DNA of 12,598 nt from Butyrivibrio sp. (GTDB lineage: Bacteria > Bacillota_A > Clostridia > Lachnospirales > Lachnospiraceae): assembly GCF_024699075.1 (NCBI RefSeq), contig NZ_JAILQF010000312.1, positions 1-12,598 on the forward strand, in the 5' to 3' direction. Shown here one piece after another: positions 1 to 8,187 of the stretch. Numbering within the stretch: the first letter of the stretch is position 1; each line of letters starts with the position of its first letter. The notes under the pieces are model-generated. The model was not told where the DNA came from, ran no database searches, and worked only from the letters and a program-made list of their open reading frames with translations. A program made the position numbers and the translations under genes.

Positions 1-375
<375 letters not shown>

Positions 376-569
376 CTATCCTCCGTTAAGCATTTTTGAA
401 GTAGTGTTTTGGAAGCTAACTACAATATAGATCAGATTCTGAGCGCATTCTTATTATTTCATGACAATTATTTCTTATTTTTTGCGGCGTTAATTCTTAA
501 TTATTTTTTTTAAAAGAATAAAATAAGTGAAATTTATTCTATATATGTCGATATACTATTTGTAGGTAT

Positions 570-599
570 TTGTTCTGTGATTTTGTGCCGGATTATAAA
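570..599 (+). promoter_or_regulatory. Candidate sigma-A promoter for the HD-GYP pair
   Basis: TTGTTC at 570-575 and TATAAA at 594-599 are separated by 18 nt, giving a start near 606 and a leader of about 65 nt before the ATG at 672. The spacer is 1 nt longer than ideal and -35 matches are partial, so this is a moderate candidate. The rest of the divergent intergenic region (373-569) is very AT-rich, including a run of eight T's followed by AAAAG. I see no RNA gene, repeat or operator in it. Confidence 0.4.
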
Positions 600-671
600 T
601 ATAAATTGTCAATTATCAGTTATAAGGTTATGGACTAAGAAATACATAAATCAGATTAATGGATGGTATTT

Positions 672-2795
672 ATGAACAAACTCAGTAAGAGTAGATGGAT
701 TACCGTATTAATCGTATATTTAAGTGTTATAGGGATCAATTTCGTACTTAGCTATATCTCTATAAAATTAGGGATACCACCTATTTTAGGTATAGCCGGT
801 TCAATGACTATAGCTATTATGGGGGGATATTTTCCGGGTGTGTGGGTCGTTCTGCTTACTCATATTCTCACCAGCTATTTTATAAAAGAATTTCTAGATT
901 ATTCTATTATCAATATCCTGATAATTATTTGCACAGCGTATTTTTCTCAAAAAGGATACTTTAAAAGAAAGTCCAAAATATTTGTTTATATTATAATGAC
1001 TTCTGCTATTGTGTCGGCTATAAGTAGTTTGATAGTAGCAGAGGCTGACAGATTTGGGGATAATACTATATATAGCAATCCTTTTTTTGATAACTATTTG
1101 GAGGATCCTGTTAGCCTTCTTCTTATTTCTTTTTTGTTTTTCTTTATCATGTCAGTGCCATCTCAGTGTATATGTCTTTTTATCGCTTTTACAATAATTA
1201 AATTTGTACCGGAAAATATCAAAAGAAATATATACGAATTTGGATGGCTTCAAAAAGTCTTAAATAATGATGAAATTGAAAGGCTTAATAATACAAAGAC
1301 AAGAACTATAACTACAAAAATGGTATTTATAATAGCCCTTATTACTACATGCTTGATCGTGCTTATGGTTGTTGCAACTATAGGGAGTAATCTTTTTATT
1401 GTTTATACAAAGCAGGAAAATGAAGAACTGGTGGAAAATGCATCCAAAATGGTCTCTAAAATGATAGATGGTGACAAGATTGATGATTATGTTGCAACCG
1501 GAGGCCAGGGAGAAGAGTATGAAAAAATAGTTTCTGAGTTGGAAAATATCAGAAGGGTATCTGACAATATAAAGTTCATATATGTTTATAAGATTAAGCC
1601 TGACGGATGCCATGTTGTTTTTGATCTGGATACTGAAGATGTTATAGCAGCAGATCCTGGAGAAATAGTTGGGTTCGACAAGTCCTTTGAGCAGTTTGTT
1701 CCTACACTTTTAGAAGGAGGTACAATAGAGCCTTTTGTATCAGATGATAATTATGGATGGCTGCTTACGTCGTATTCTCCAATATATAATTCCAAGGGCG
1801 AAACCGTATGTTATGCGGGAGTAGATATTTCCATGGAATATCTGTCTTTATACAGAAGGCAGTTCTTAATACGACTACTTATACTGTGTTCAGGAATAAT
1901 AATAGTTATTATTGTAACCGGCTTGTGGGTTGCCAAATACAGGATCATATATCCTGTTAATTCCATGGTCGAAAGAGCCAGATTCTTCAGCTATGATAAT
2001 GAAGCTGCCAGAAAGGACAATGTTAAGCTTCTTGAGGATCTTGAAATTCATACAGGAGATGAAATAGAAAGACTCTATCATTCTTTTTTGCAAATTACCA
2101 AAGATAGTATGAAGAGCTTTAGTAAAATGCAGCAAAAGTCAGACTATATCGAAAAGGTACAGGCAAGTCTTATCGTTATTCTTGCAGACATGGTAGAAAA
2201 CAGGGACGAATCAACCGGTGATCATATTAAGAAGACATCTAATTATACGCTTATTATCATGAGAAATATGAAAAAGCTAGGTATTCATACGGATGTTCTT
2301 ACGGATGAATTCATGGATAATGTGTATAAGTCAGCCCCGCTTCACGATATAGGTAAGATCAAGATACCGGATGCGATATTAAATAAACCGGGCAAACTCA
2401 CACCTGAAGAATTTGAGATAATGAAACTTCACTCTGTATATGGTGGTGAGATCATAAGTAAACTTGTCGAATCACTAACTCAGGCAAGTTATTTAGAAGT
2501 GGCAAGAGATATCGCTTTATACCACCATGAGAAGTGGAACGGACTTGGATATCCTAAGAAACTTAAAGGGGAAGAAATACCACTTTCAGCAAGGATCATG
2601 GCAGTTGCAGATGTGTTTGATGCTCTTATATCTGACAGGGTATACAAGAAAGCTTTTTCTTTTGAAAAGGCTATCGACATTATTCAACAAGAGTCAGGAA
2701 CACATTTTGATCCTGACATAGTAAGAGCTTTTATGTTATCGCTTGATGAAGTGAGAGAAACAGCCAAGATGCAAAATAAAACAAAGTCAGATTAG
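672..2795 (+). CDS. Membrane HD-GYP c-di-GMP phosphodiesterase with Cache-like sensor (paralog 1)
   Basis: Predicted cyclic-di-GMP phosphodiesterase, 707 residues. I chose ATG 672 over the in-frame ATG at 663. GGATGG at 661-666 gives 672 a well-spaced ribosome site, and the resulting MNK start aligns with MNR of the paralog. Residues about 9-176 form roughly six hydrophobic helices, with a glycine-rich segment (GIAGSMTIAIMGGY) in the second. After a cytoplasmic stretch, helices at about 217-238 and 397-418 flank an extracytoplasmic domain that ends like a Cache domain (YSPIYNSKGE, YAGVDIS). A HAMP-like linker (GDEIERL near 462-468) leads to HD-GYP at about 490-700. Metal and catalytic residues are present: H518, H558-D559, K562, H587, H618-H619, GYP at 626-628, D647. 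It has no GGDEF or EAL domain. The fold and activity class are well supported; the ligand is unknown. It is followed 17 nt later by its paralog. Confidence 0.9.
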   Translation: MNKLSKSRWITVLIVYLSVIGINFVLSYISIKLGIPPILGIAGSMTIAIMGGYFPGVWVVLLTHILTSYFIKEFLDYSIINILIIICTAYFSQKGYFKRKSKIFVYIIMTSAIVSAISSLIVAEADRFGDNTIYSNPFFDNYLEDPVSLLLISFLFFFIMSVPSQCICLFIAFTIIKFVPENIKRNIYEFGWLQKVLNNDEIERLNNTKTRTITTKMVFIIALITTCLIVLMVVATIGSNLFIVYTKQENEELVENASKMVSKMIDGDKIDDYVATGGQGEEYEKIVSELENIRRVSDNIKFIYVYKIKPDGCHVVFDLDTEDVIAADPGEIVGFDKSFEQFVPTLLEGGTIEPFVSDDNYGWLLTSYSPIYNSKGETVCYAGVDISMEYLSLYRRQFLIRLLILCSGIIIVIIVTGLWVAKYRIIYPVNSMVERARFFSYDNEAARKDNVKLLEDLEIHTGDEIERLYHSFLQITKDSMKSFSKMQQKSDYIEKVQASLIVILADMVENRDESTGDHIKKTSNYTLIIMRNMKKLGIHTDVLTDEFMDNVYKSAPLHDIGKIKIPDAILNKPGKLTPEEFEIMKLHSVYGGEIISKLVESLTQASYLEVARDIALYHHEKWNGLGYPKKLKGEEIPLSARIMAVADVFDALISDRVYKKAFSFEKAIDIIQQESGTHFDPDIVRAFMLSLDEVRETAKMQNKTKSD

Positions 2796-2812
2796 TTTTA
2801 TGGGATGATGAT

Positions 2813-4930
2813 ATGAATAGAGGTATATTAAAAAAAATAGGTATAATACTTGCTTTTATTGTACCTGTAATCCTATTCAACTGCATAATAAGTATCTGGT
2901 CGATCGAAATAGGGCTTATACCTGTTTTGGGCCTTGCCGGCTCTATGGTAATTGCGGCAGTGTCCGGATATTGTCTTAGTGTCTGGGTTGTTTTAATAAC
3001 GCAGAGCATAATTTCAATTTTCATAGATGAGATTATATATTATAGTCTTGTTAATATACTTAGTATTATCCTCACGGTATATTATTTCAAAAACGGGTAT
3101 CTGAAAAAAATATCAGGCATACTGTCATATATTAGCTTGTGTTCATTTTTAAATTCTATATTTATCTGTATCATCGAGATTGCGTCAGGCCGTCTGAACG
3201 AGGATCTGTTTACTGCAAATAAATATTCAGAAATGATAGGAGCTTTACCGCTTGGCCTTGTAACAAAATCTTTTATTATAGTGTTTACAATATCTTTTGT
3301 ATTACTTGCATTATGTCTTCTTATTTCTTTAGTTGTGGTCAGGCTTATCCCTTCTGATGTCAAAAAGATTTTTCATGAAATAGGATGGCTTCAAAAGCCT
3401 GTCAGCGATGAAGAATTAAAGATTATCAGTGATAGCGATACAAGAACGGTAAAGATCAGTACTGTTTTTGCTATATCACTTATACTGACCTGTTTTGCAG
3501 TTCTTATAGTAGTAGCACTTGAAGCAAGCTCACTTTTTGTAAACCATACCAAGGAAACGCATAAAGAACTTGCAGTTGGTACATCAGTTATGGCTGCCAA
3601 TATCATAGATGGAGACAAGATAGATGAATATATACAAAGTGGTGGTCAAAGCAGTGAATACAAAAAAGTTGTTGAAGAACTCGAAAATATCAGAGACTTG
3701 TCTGATGACATAGAATACATATATGTGTATAAAATCATGCCGGATGGCTGTCATGTCGTATTTGACCTTGAATCAGAGAATATTGAAGCGGCAAAGCCTG
3801 GAGATGTTGTAGAGTTTACGGATTCATTTAAGGATGATATTCCTATCCTTCTTGAAGGTGGTCAGATAGATCCTGTCGAAAATGCTGATGAAGAATATGG
3901 ATGGCTTATGACATCATATACACCTGTATATAATTCAAAGGGTGAGACGGTATGTTATGCCGGATCAGATGTTTCGATGAAATATCTCTCCAATTACACA
4001 AGAAGCTTTATTATCCGTCTTATTATCATGTGTTCCGGAATAATAATAGTGATCATAATAACAGGACTTTGGACAGCCAGATTCAGGGTTATCTATCCGG
4101 TTGATTCTATGGTAGTAAGAGCCAGAGATTTTAAATACGATAGTGAAGAAGCAAGAAAAGCCAATGTAGAACGTCTTACTGATCTGGATATTCATACCGG
4201 AGATGAAATAGAAAGGCTTTATAATTCTATGATCCAGGTTACCAAAGACAGTATGAAAAACTTTGGTAAGATGCGTCAAAAGTCAGACTATATAGAGCAG
4301 ATGCAGTCTGACCTTATCATGATAATTGCAGATATGGTAGAGAACAGGGATGAATCTACAGGTGATCATATCAAAAAGACATCAGAATATACCAATATCA
4401 TCATGAAACAAATGAAGAGAATGGGTATATATTCAGATATCCTGACAGACGATTATATTGATAATGTAGTTAAGTCAGCCCCTCTTCATGATATAGGTAA
4501 GATAAAAATACCTGATGCAATCCTTAATAAGCCTGGAAAGCTTACTAAAGAAGAATTCGAGATAATGAAGCTTCATTCTGTTTATGGAGGAGAAATAATC
4601 GATGAGCTTATAGAGTCGATCACTCAGGCAAGTTATCTTGAAACTGCCAGAGATATAGCCCTATATCACCATGAAAGATGGGATGGAACGGGATATCCAA
4701 AGGGGCTTAAAGAAAAAGATATTCCGCTATCAGCAAGGATCATGGCAATAGCAGATGTATTTGACGCTCTTATTTCTGACAGAGTATACAAAAAGGCTTT
4801 TTCATTTGAGAAAGCTATGAATATTATAAAGGAAGAATCCGGCACACATTTTGACCCGGATATTGTAAATGCTTTTATAGCTGCATCGGATGATGTAAGA
4901 AAGACAGCTGAAAAGTTTAACAGTAGATAA
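2813..4930 (+). CDS. Membrane HD-GYP c-di-GMP phosphodiesterase with Cache-like sensor (paralog 2)
   Basis: This 705-residue protein has the same architecture as its neighbour. It has an N-terminal multi-helix module (about 9-178), a helix at about 216-237, a Cache-like ectodomain to about 397, a helix at about 398-418, a HAMP-like linker (GDEIERL 463-469) and an HD-GYP domain (about 495-700). Catalytic residues are intact: H519, H559-D560, K563, H588, H619-H620, GYP 627-629, D648. Its active-site stretch HHERWDGTGYP is closer to the usual HD-GYP consensus than paralog 1 (HHEKWNGLGYP). Similarity is very high from the ectodomain C-terminus onward and much lower in the N-terminal helices, consistent with an old tandem duplication whose membrane halves have diverged. 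The start follows GGGATGATG only 17 nt after the preceding stop, so the two are very probably cotranscribed. An intrinsic terminator follows at 5047-5076. Substrate specificity is inferred from the family. Confidence 0.9.
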   Translation: MNRGILKKIGIILAFIVPVILFNCIISIWSIEIGLIPVLGLAGSMVIAAVSGYCLSVWVVLITQSIISIFIDEIIYYSLVNILSIILTVYYFKNGYLKKISGILSYISLCSFLNSIFICIIEIASGRLNEDLFTANKYSEMIGALPLGLVTKSFIIVFTISFVLLALCLLISLVVVRLIPSDVKKIFHEIGWLQKPVSDEELKIISDSDTRTVKISTVFAISLILTCFAVLIVVALEASSLFVNHTKETHKELAVGTSVMAANIIDGDKIDEYIQSGGQSSEYKKVVEELENIRDLSDDIEYIYVYKIMPDGCHVVFDLESENIEAAKPGDVVEFTDSFKDDIPILLEGGQIDPVENADEEYGWLMTSYTPVYNSKGETVCYAGSDVSMKYLSNYTRSFIIRLIIMCSGIIIVIIITGLWTARFRVIYPVDSMVVRARDFKYDSEEARKANVERLTDLDIHTGDEIERLYNSMIQVTKDSMKNFGKMRQKSDYIEQMQSDLIMIIADMVENRDESTGDHIKKTSEYTNIIMKQMKRMGIYSDILTDDYIDNVVKSAPLHDIGKIKIPDAILNKPGKLTKEEFEIMKLHSVYGGEIIDELIESITQASYLETARDIALYHHERWDGTGYPKGLKEKDIPLSARIMAIADVFDALISDRVYKKAFSFEKAMNIIKEESGTHFDPDIVNAFIAASDDVRKTAEKFNSR

Positions 4931-5046
4931 ATAAGTAAATCATGCAATTGAACTATCAAGGATTACAGGTTAAGTTCCTAAAACGAACCTTGTTGCCTGG
5001 GTGGAATAGTAAGTTTAAAAAATAATAAATATGTATTTTTACAAAA

Positions 5047-5076
5047 AGCGCAGATTCTATGGAGTCTGCGTTTTTT
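5047..5076 (+). terminator. Intrinsic terminator of the HD-GYP operon
   Basis: A 9-bp stem (CGCAGATTC at 5049-5057 with GAGTCTGCG at 5062-5070, one T-G wobble) closes a TATG tetraloop. It is followed at once by six T's (5071-5076) and preceded by five A's. It lies about 120 nt after the second HD-GYP stop and separates that unit from the ABC operon. In the 116 nt between stop and stem there is no gene, only short competing inverted repeats around 4957-4992. Confidence 0.9.
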
Positions 5077-5133
5077 ATTCAGCTAAATTTCAGCTTGGAT
5101 ACAGTTTGTTTTAAAGATAGATCATTATAGTTA

Positions 5134-5145
5134 TTCTTCGAAGAA
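5134..5145. promoter_or_regulatory. Perfect 12-bp palindrome upstream of the ABC operon, possible operator
   Basis: TTCTTCGAAGAA is a perfect dyad about 90 nt before the first gene of the ABC operon. The region 5077-5234 is otherwise gene-free and I find no -35/-10 pair better than weak: the closest is TTGTTT near 5107 with TAGTTA 16 nt later, which would put the dyad over or just after the -10. A downstream repressor site is plausible but unproven. The leader ends in AGGAGG (5224-5229), five nt before the ATG at 5235. Confidence 0.3.
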
Positions 5146-5234
5146 ATATGAATAGTTTAAACACAAACGCATTGTAACTGCGTATGCTGTCAGAAACGAA
5201 TACAGGTAATGCATAAATGCTTTAGGAGGCTCAA

Positions 5235-7466
5235 ATGATCGACTTAGTTAAATTTCAAAAATTAAAGGAACATATTTCTAAAGGAAAAGAAATAGTTAAA
5301 GACAAAATTACAGGACATAAGAAACTGGCTGTAAGTACAATTGCAGTAGCACTGGCAGGATGCCTTGCGGTTTCAGCTATTGCCTTTGGAAAAGAAGCAG
5401 GTGATGAAAATGCTGTTCAGACTATCTCTACAGAGAATGTAGTTAAGCAGGATCTTGCAAAATCCATTGCAGTAAACGGAACAATTGCAAGTACCGCAAG
5501 CTACAGCCTTTCAAGCGAGATAACTGATGTTACTGTTAACGAGCTTAAAGTTTCTGTAGGTGACAGAGTAAGCGCAGGCGATGTAATAGCTGTCCTTGAC
5601 ACAACTTCTCTTGAAAGTTCACTTGAAATAGCGCAGAAGAATCTTGAAGCAACAGAGTCAAAAAATGATATAGATGTAGAATCTTCTGAAAGAAGCTATT
5701 CAAATGCTTCAGAAACAGCTTCTGTTCAAAATACAAGAGCTCAGGACGATGTTAATAAAGCCCAGAATGAACTTGATAAGTCTTCAAGTGAGATGGCAAC
5801 AGCACAAAATAATGTTAATACAGCTAACTCAGATGTTAAGAGTAAAGATTCTGCAGTTACAAATGCCAAAAATGATGTAACGAACGCACAAAACAATGTT
5901 AATAGCAAAGCCGATGCAGCAGAAAAGACCCAGAAAGACTACGATAATGCAGTAAGTGCACTTTCTGATGCCAAGGCTGCACTTGATGAAGCTAAAGCTA
6001 ATGCTCAAAGTGCTATAGATGATGCAAATGCAAAAGTAAGTGATGCCCAAGCTAAGTACGATACAGCTAAATCAGACTACGACAGCAAAGAAAGTGCTTA
6101 TAATACAGCTAAAACCGAATATGATAACGCAAAAAGTGCTTACGAAACAGCAAAATCAAATGCTGAAGCTTCTAACTCATCTGTTCAAACTGAGAACTCT
6201 ACTGAAAGTGCAGCTACTAATGCAGATGCTAATGCAAGTAATAGCGTAAGTAATAATAGCTCTGATGATAGTAATCTCAAAAACTTAGAAGCTAAAATGA
6301 ATTCTGCAAAGGAAGCCATGGATAAAGCTAAGACTGAAATGGATAATGCAAAGACGGAGCTTGATTCAAAAACAACAGCTCTTGATAATGCAAAATCTGC
6401 ACTTACAAGTGCACAGAACAGCCAGGCTGTAACAGACGCTCAGAATAAATATAATTCAGCACTTGAAGCTAAGAATAATGCAGAAAAAGCAAATGAAAAT
6501 GCGCAAAGCGAAAGCAAGAATGCTCAAAGGGATCTTGAAAGTAAGCAGACAACACTTTCTGATGCACAGACAGCGCAGTCAGAAGCTAAAAGTAAGCAGT
6601 CAGAAGCCCAGTCCAAGTACGACAGCGCCAAATCCCAGACCAAGAGTAATCAGGAAAGCCTTGATAAAGCCAAGGAGAATCAGGAAGATACAACAAGAAA
6701 TAATCAAAAGACTGTAGCAGACAGTGCAGATTCTGTAGAAAGCAGTAAATTATCTGCAGAGACCAGTGAACTTACAGCTCAGCAGGAAGTTGACAAGTAT
6801 ACTACTCAGATTGAAAAGGCTACTATTAAAGCCCCGGCTGCAGGAGTTATCACAGTTATAAATGTAAAGCAGGGCGATACCTATAAGGGCGGAGAACTCG
6901 CTCTTTTACAGGATGATAGCGGATATAAGGTATCAGCGACAGTTGATCAGTATGATATAAGTGATATCTACGAGGGAATGAAGGTTCAGATCAAGACTGA
7001 TACTACAGGCGATGAACTTATGGATGGAACACTTACCTTCGTATCACCTGTTCCTAAGAATACAACAGTTACAACTTCAACTAATGATTCCAGCGCTAAT
7101 ACTACAAGCACAGATTACCCTATCGAAGTTACTATTACTAATCCAAGTGAGAGACTTCGTATTGGAATGAGTGCAAAGCTTACTATCATCCAGCAGGAAG
7201 CCAAGGATGCTCTTACAGTTTCAGAATCTTCAGTTCAGACAGATGAGAATGGTCAGTCCTACATCCAGGCTGTTACAGGAACTGATGAAAACGGTAATAA
7301 GACAACTCAGAACATAAATGTAACCTTTGGCCTTAAGACAGACTATTATGTCCAGATACAAGGAGAGGGAATTACAGAAGGAATGGAGGTAGTAATACCT
7401 GATATGAGCCTTGATGATTCTGCACAAACAGAAGCAGGAGATGAGTTTACGGAAGGTATGTACTGA
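5235..7466 (+). CDS. MacA/HlyD-type membrane-fusion protein with very long coiled-coil hairpin
   Basis: Periplasmic-adaptor-type subunit of an ABC exporter, 743 residues; MacA-like proteins are usually under 450. A cationic N-terminus (about 1-30) precedes a hydrophobic segment (31-51), which anchors it to the membrane. The first half of the lipoyl/barrel-sandwich domain is at about 66-123 (VGDRVSAGDVIAVLD) and the second at about 527-560 (IKAPAAGVITVI, VKQGDTYKGGELALL). Between them, about 123-311 and 348-527 are Ala/Asp/Lys/Asn/Gln-rich heptad-like helices. They are joined by a Ser/Asn/Thr-rich segment (about 312-347) that probably forms the hairpin tip. Residues about 563-655 resemble the beta-barrel (GMSAKLTI) and 656-723 the membrane-proximal domain. 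AGGAGG five nt upstream supports the start. The stop overlaps the ATPase start, so it is translationally linked to a MacB-like transporter. Family is clear; cargo is unknown. Confidence 0.9.
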   Translation: MIDLVKFQKLKEHISKGKEIVKDKITGHKKLAVSTIAVALAGCLAVSAIAFGKEAGDENAVQTISTENVVKQDLAKSIAVNGTIASTASYSLSSEITDVTVNELKVSVGDRVSAGDVIAVLDTTSLESSLEIAQKNLEATESKNDIDVESSERSYSNASETASVQNTRAQDDVNKAQNELDKSSSEMATAQNNVNTANSDVKSKDSAVTNAKNDVTNAQNNVNSKADAAEKTQKDYDNAVSALSDAKAALDEAKANAQSAIDDANAKVSDAQAKYDTAKSDYDSKESAYNTAKTEYDNAKSAYETAKSNAEASNSSVQTENSTESAATNADANASNSVSNNSSDDSNLKNLEAKMNSAKEAMDKAKTEMDNAKTELDSKTTALDNAKSALTSAQNSQAVTDAQNKYNSALEAKNNAEKANENAQSESKNAQRDLESKQTTLSDAQTAQSEAKSKQSEAQSKYDSAKSQTKSNQESLDKAKENQEDTTRNNQKTVADSADSVESSKLSAETSELTAQQEVDKYTTQIEKATIKAPAAGVITVINVKQGDTYKGGELALLQDDSGYKVSATVDQYDISDIYEGMKVQIKTDTTGDELMDGTLTFVSPVPKNTTVTTSTNDSSANTTSTDYPIEVTITNPSERLRIGMSAKLTIIQQEAKDALTVSESSVQTDENGQSYIQAVTGTDENGNKTTQNINVTFGLKTDYYVQIQGEGITEGMEVVIPDMSLDDSAQTEAGDEFTEGMY

Positions 7467-8173
7467 TGAGCGATATTATGATCGATGCCAAAGGCATCAT
7501 TAAAAGATTTAATGTGGGAAAAGAAAATGAGCTTGAAATATTACACGGCGTAGATCTTACAGTAAGAAAAGGCGAATTCGTATCAATAGTGGGTCAGTCA
7601 GGATCAGGTAAATCAACTCTTATGAACATAATAGGAATACTTGATAAGCCAACAAAAGGATCCTATACACTTGATGGGATAGACATGAATAAAGCAAAGG
7701 ACAATCAGTTATCTGCCATAAGAAATCAAAAGATTGGCTTTGTATTCCAGACATATAACCTTATTCCAAGAACAAGTGCAATTAAAAATGTCGAGCTCCC
7801 CATGCTTTATGCAGGTGTAAAGGCCAAGAAAAGAAGAGAACGCGCCATGGAGCTTTTAGAGCTTGTCGGAATGGATAAGCGAATGGACCACAAGCCTGAT
7901 GAACTTTCCGGAGGACAAAAGCAAAGAGTTGCTATAGCAAGATCTCTTGTCAATGATCCTGCAATAATCCTTGCTGATGAACCTACAGGAGCGCTTGATA
8001 GTGCAACTGGAAGAGCTGTTATGGACCTTTTCCATAAGCTTAATGAAGAAAATGGCATAACCATAGTCCTTATCACACACTCTAACGAACTCGCGGAAGA
8101 AACTCAAAGAGTACTCACCCTAAGGGATGGAATGATAATAGGCGAAAGACAAGGCGAAAATTATCACAGGTAA
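7466..8173 (+). CDS. ABC transporter ATPase, MacB/LolD family
   Basis: Cytoplasmic ATPase of the exporter, 235 residues, the normal length for the stand-alone MacB/LolD (MJ0796-like) type. All motifs are intact: Walker A GQSGSGKST (43-51), Q-loop glutamine 95 (FVFQTYNLIP), ABC signature LSGGQ (147-151), Walker B IILADE (167-172) followed by PTGALD, and H-loop histidine 205 (ITHSNE). FQTYNLIP and DEPTGALDS are typical of this branch, which works by mechanotransmission with a FtsX-like permease rather than by classic alternating access. The start codon shares one base with the preceding stop (TGATG), implying translational coupling to the adaptor. The permease begins 14 nt downstream. Unlike Gram-negative MacB, where ATPase and permease are fused, they are separate here, as is common in Firmicutes. 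Substrate cannot be read from this subunit. Confidence 0.95.
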   Translation: MSDIMIDAKGIIKRFNVGKENELEILHGVDLTVRKGEFVSIVGQSGSGKSTLMNIIGILDKPTKGSYTLDGIDMNKAKDNQLSAIRNQKIGFVFQTYNLIPRTSAIKNVELPMLYAGVKAKKRRERAMELLELVGMDKRMDHKPDELSGGQKQRVAIARSLVNDPAIILADEPTGALDSATGRAVMDLFHKLNEENGITIVLITHSNELAEETQRVLTLRDGMIIGERQGENYHR

Positions 8174-8187
8174 AAGAGGAAATTCAG

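Noticed and set aside
510..526. T-run and A-rich stretch between the divergent genes as a bidirectional terminator
   Set aside because: No GC-containing stem, and the flanking genes diverge, so a terminator is not expected there.
1260..1613. Minus-strand frame of 117 codons inside the first HD-GYP gene
   Set aside because: Antisense to a well-supported gene, no ribosome site, cysteine/serine-rich shadow composition. The same applies to the other opposite-strand frames inside the HD-GYP genes, ABC genes and folC.
4931..5046. c-di-GMP riboswitch near the HD-GYP genes
   Set aside because: No GEMM-type conserved blocks could be found here or in the leader at 606-671.
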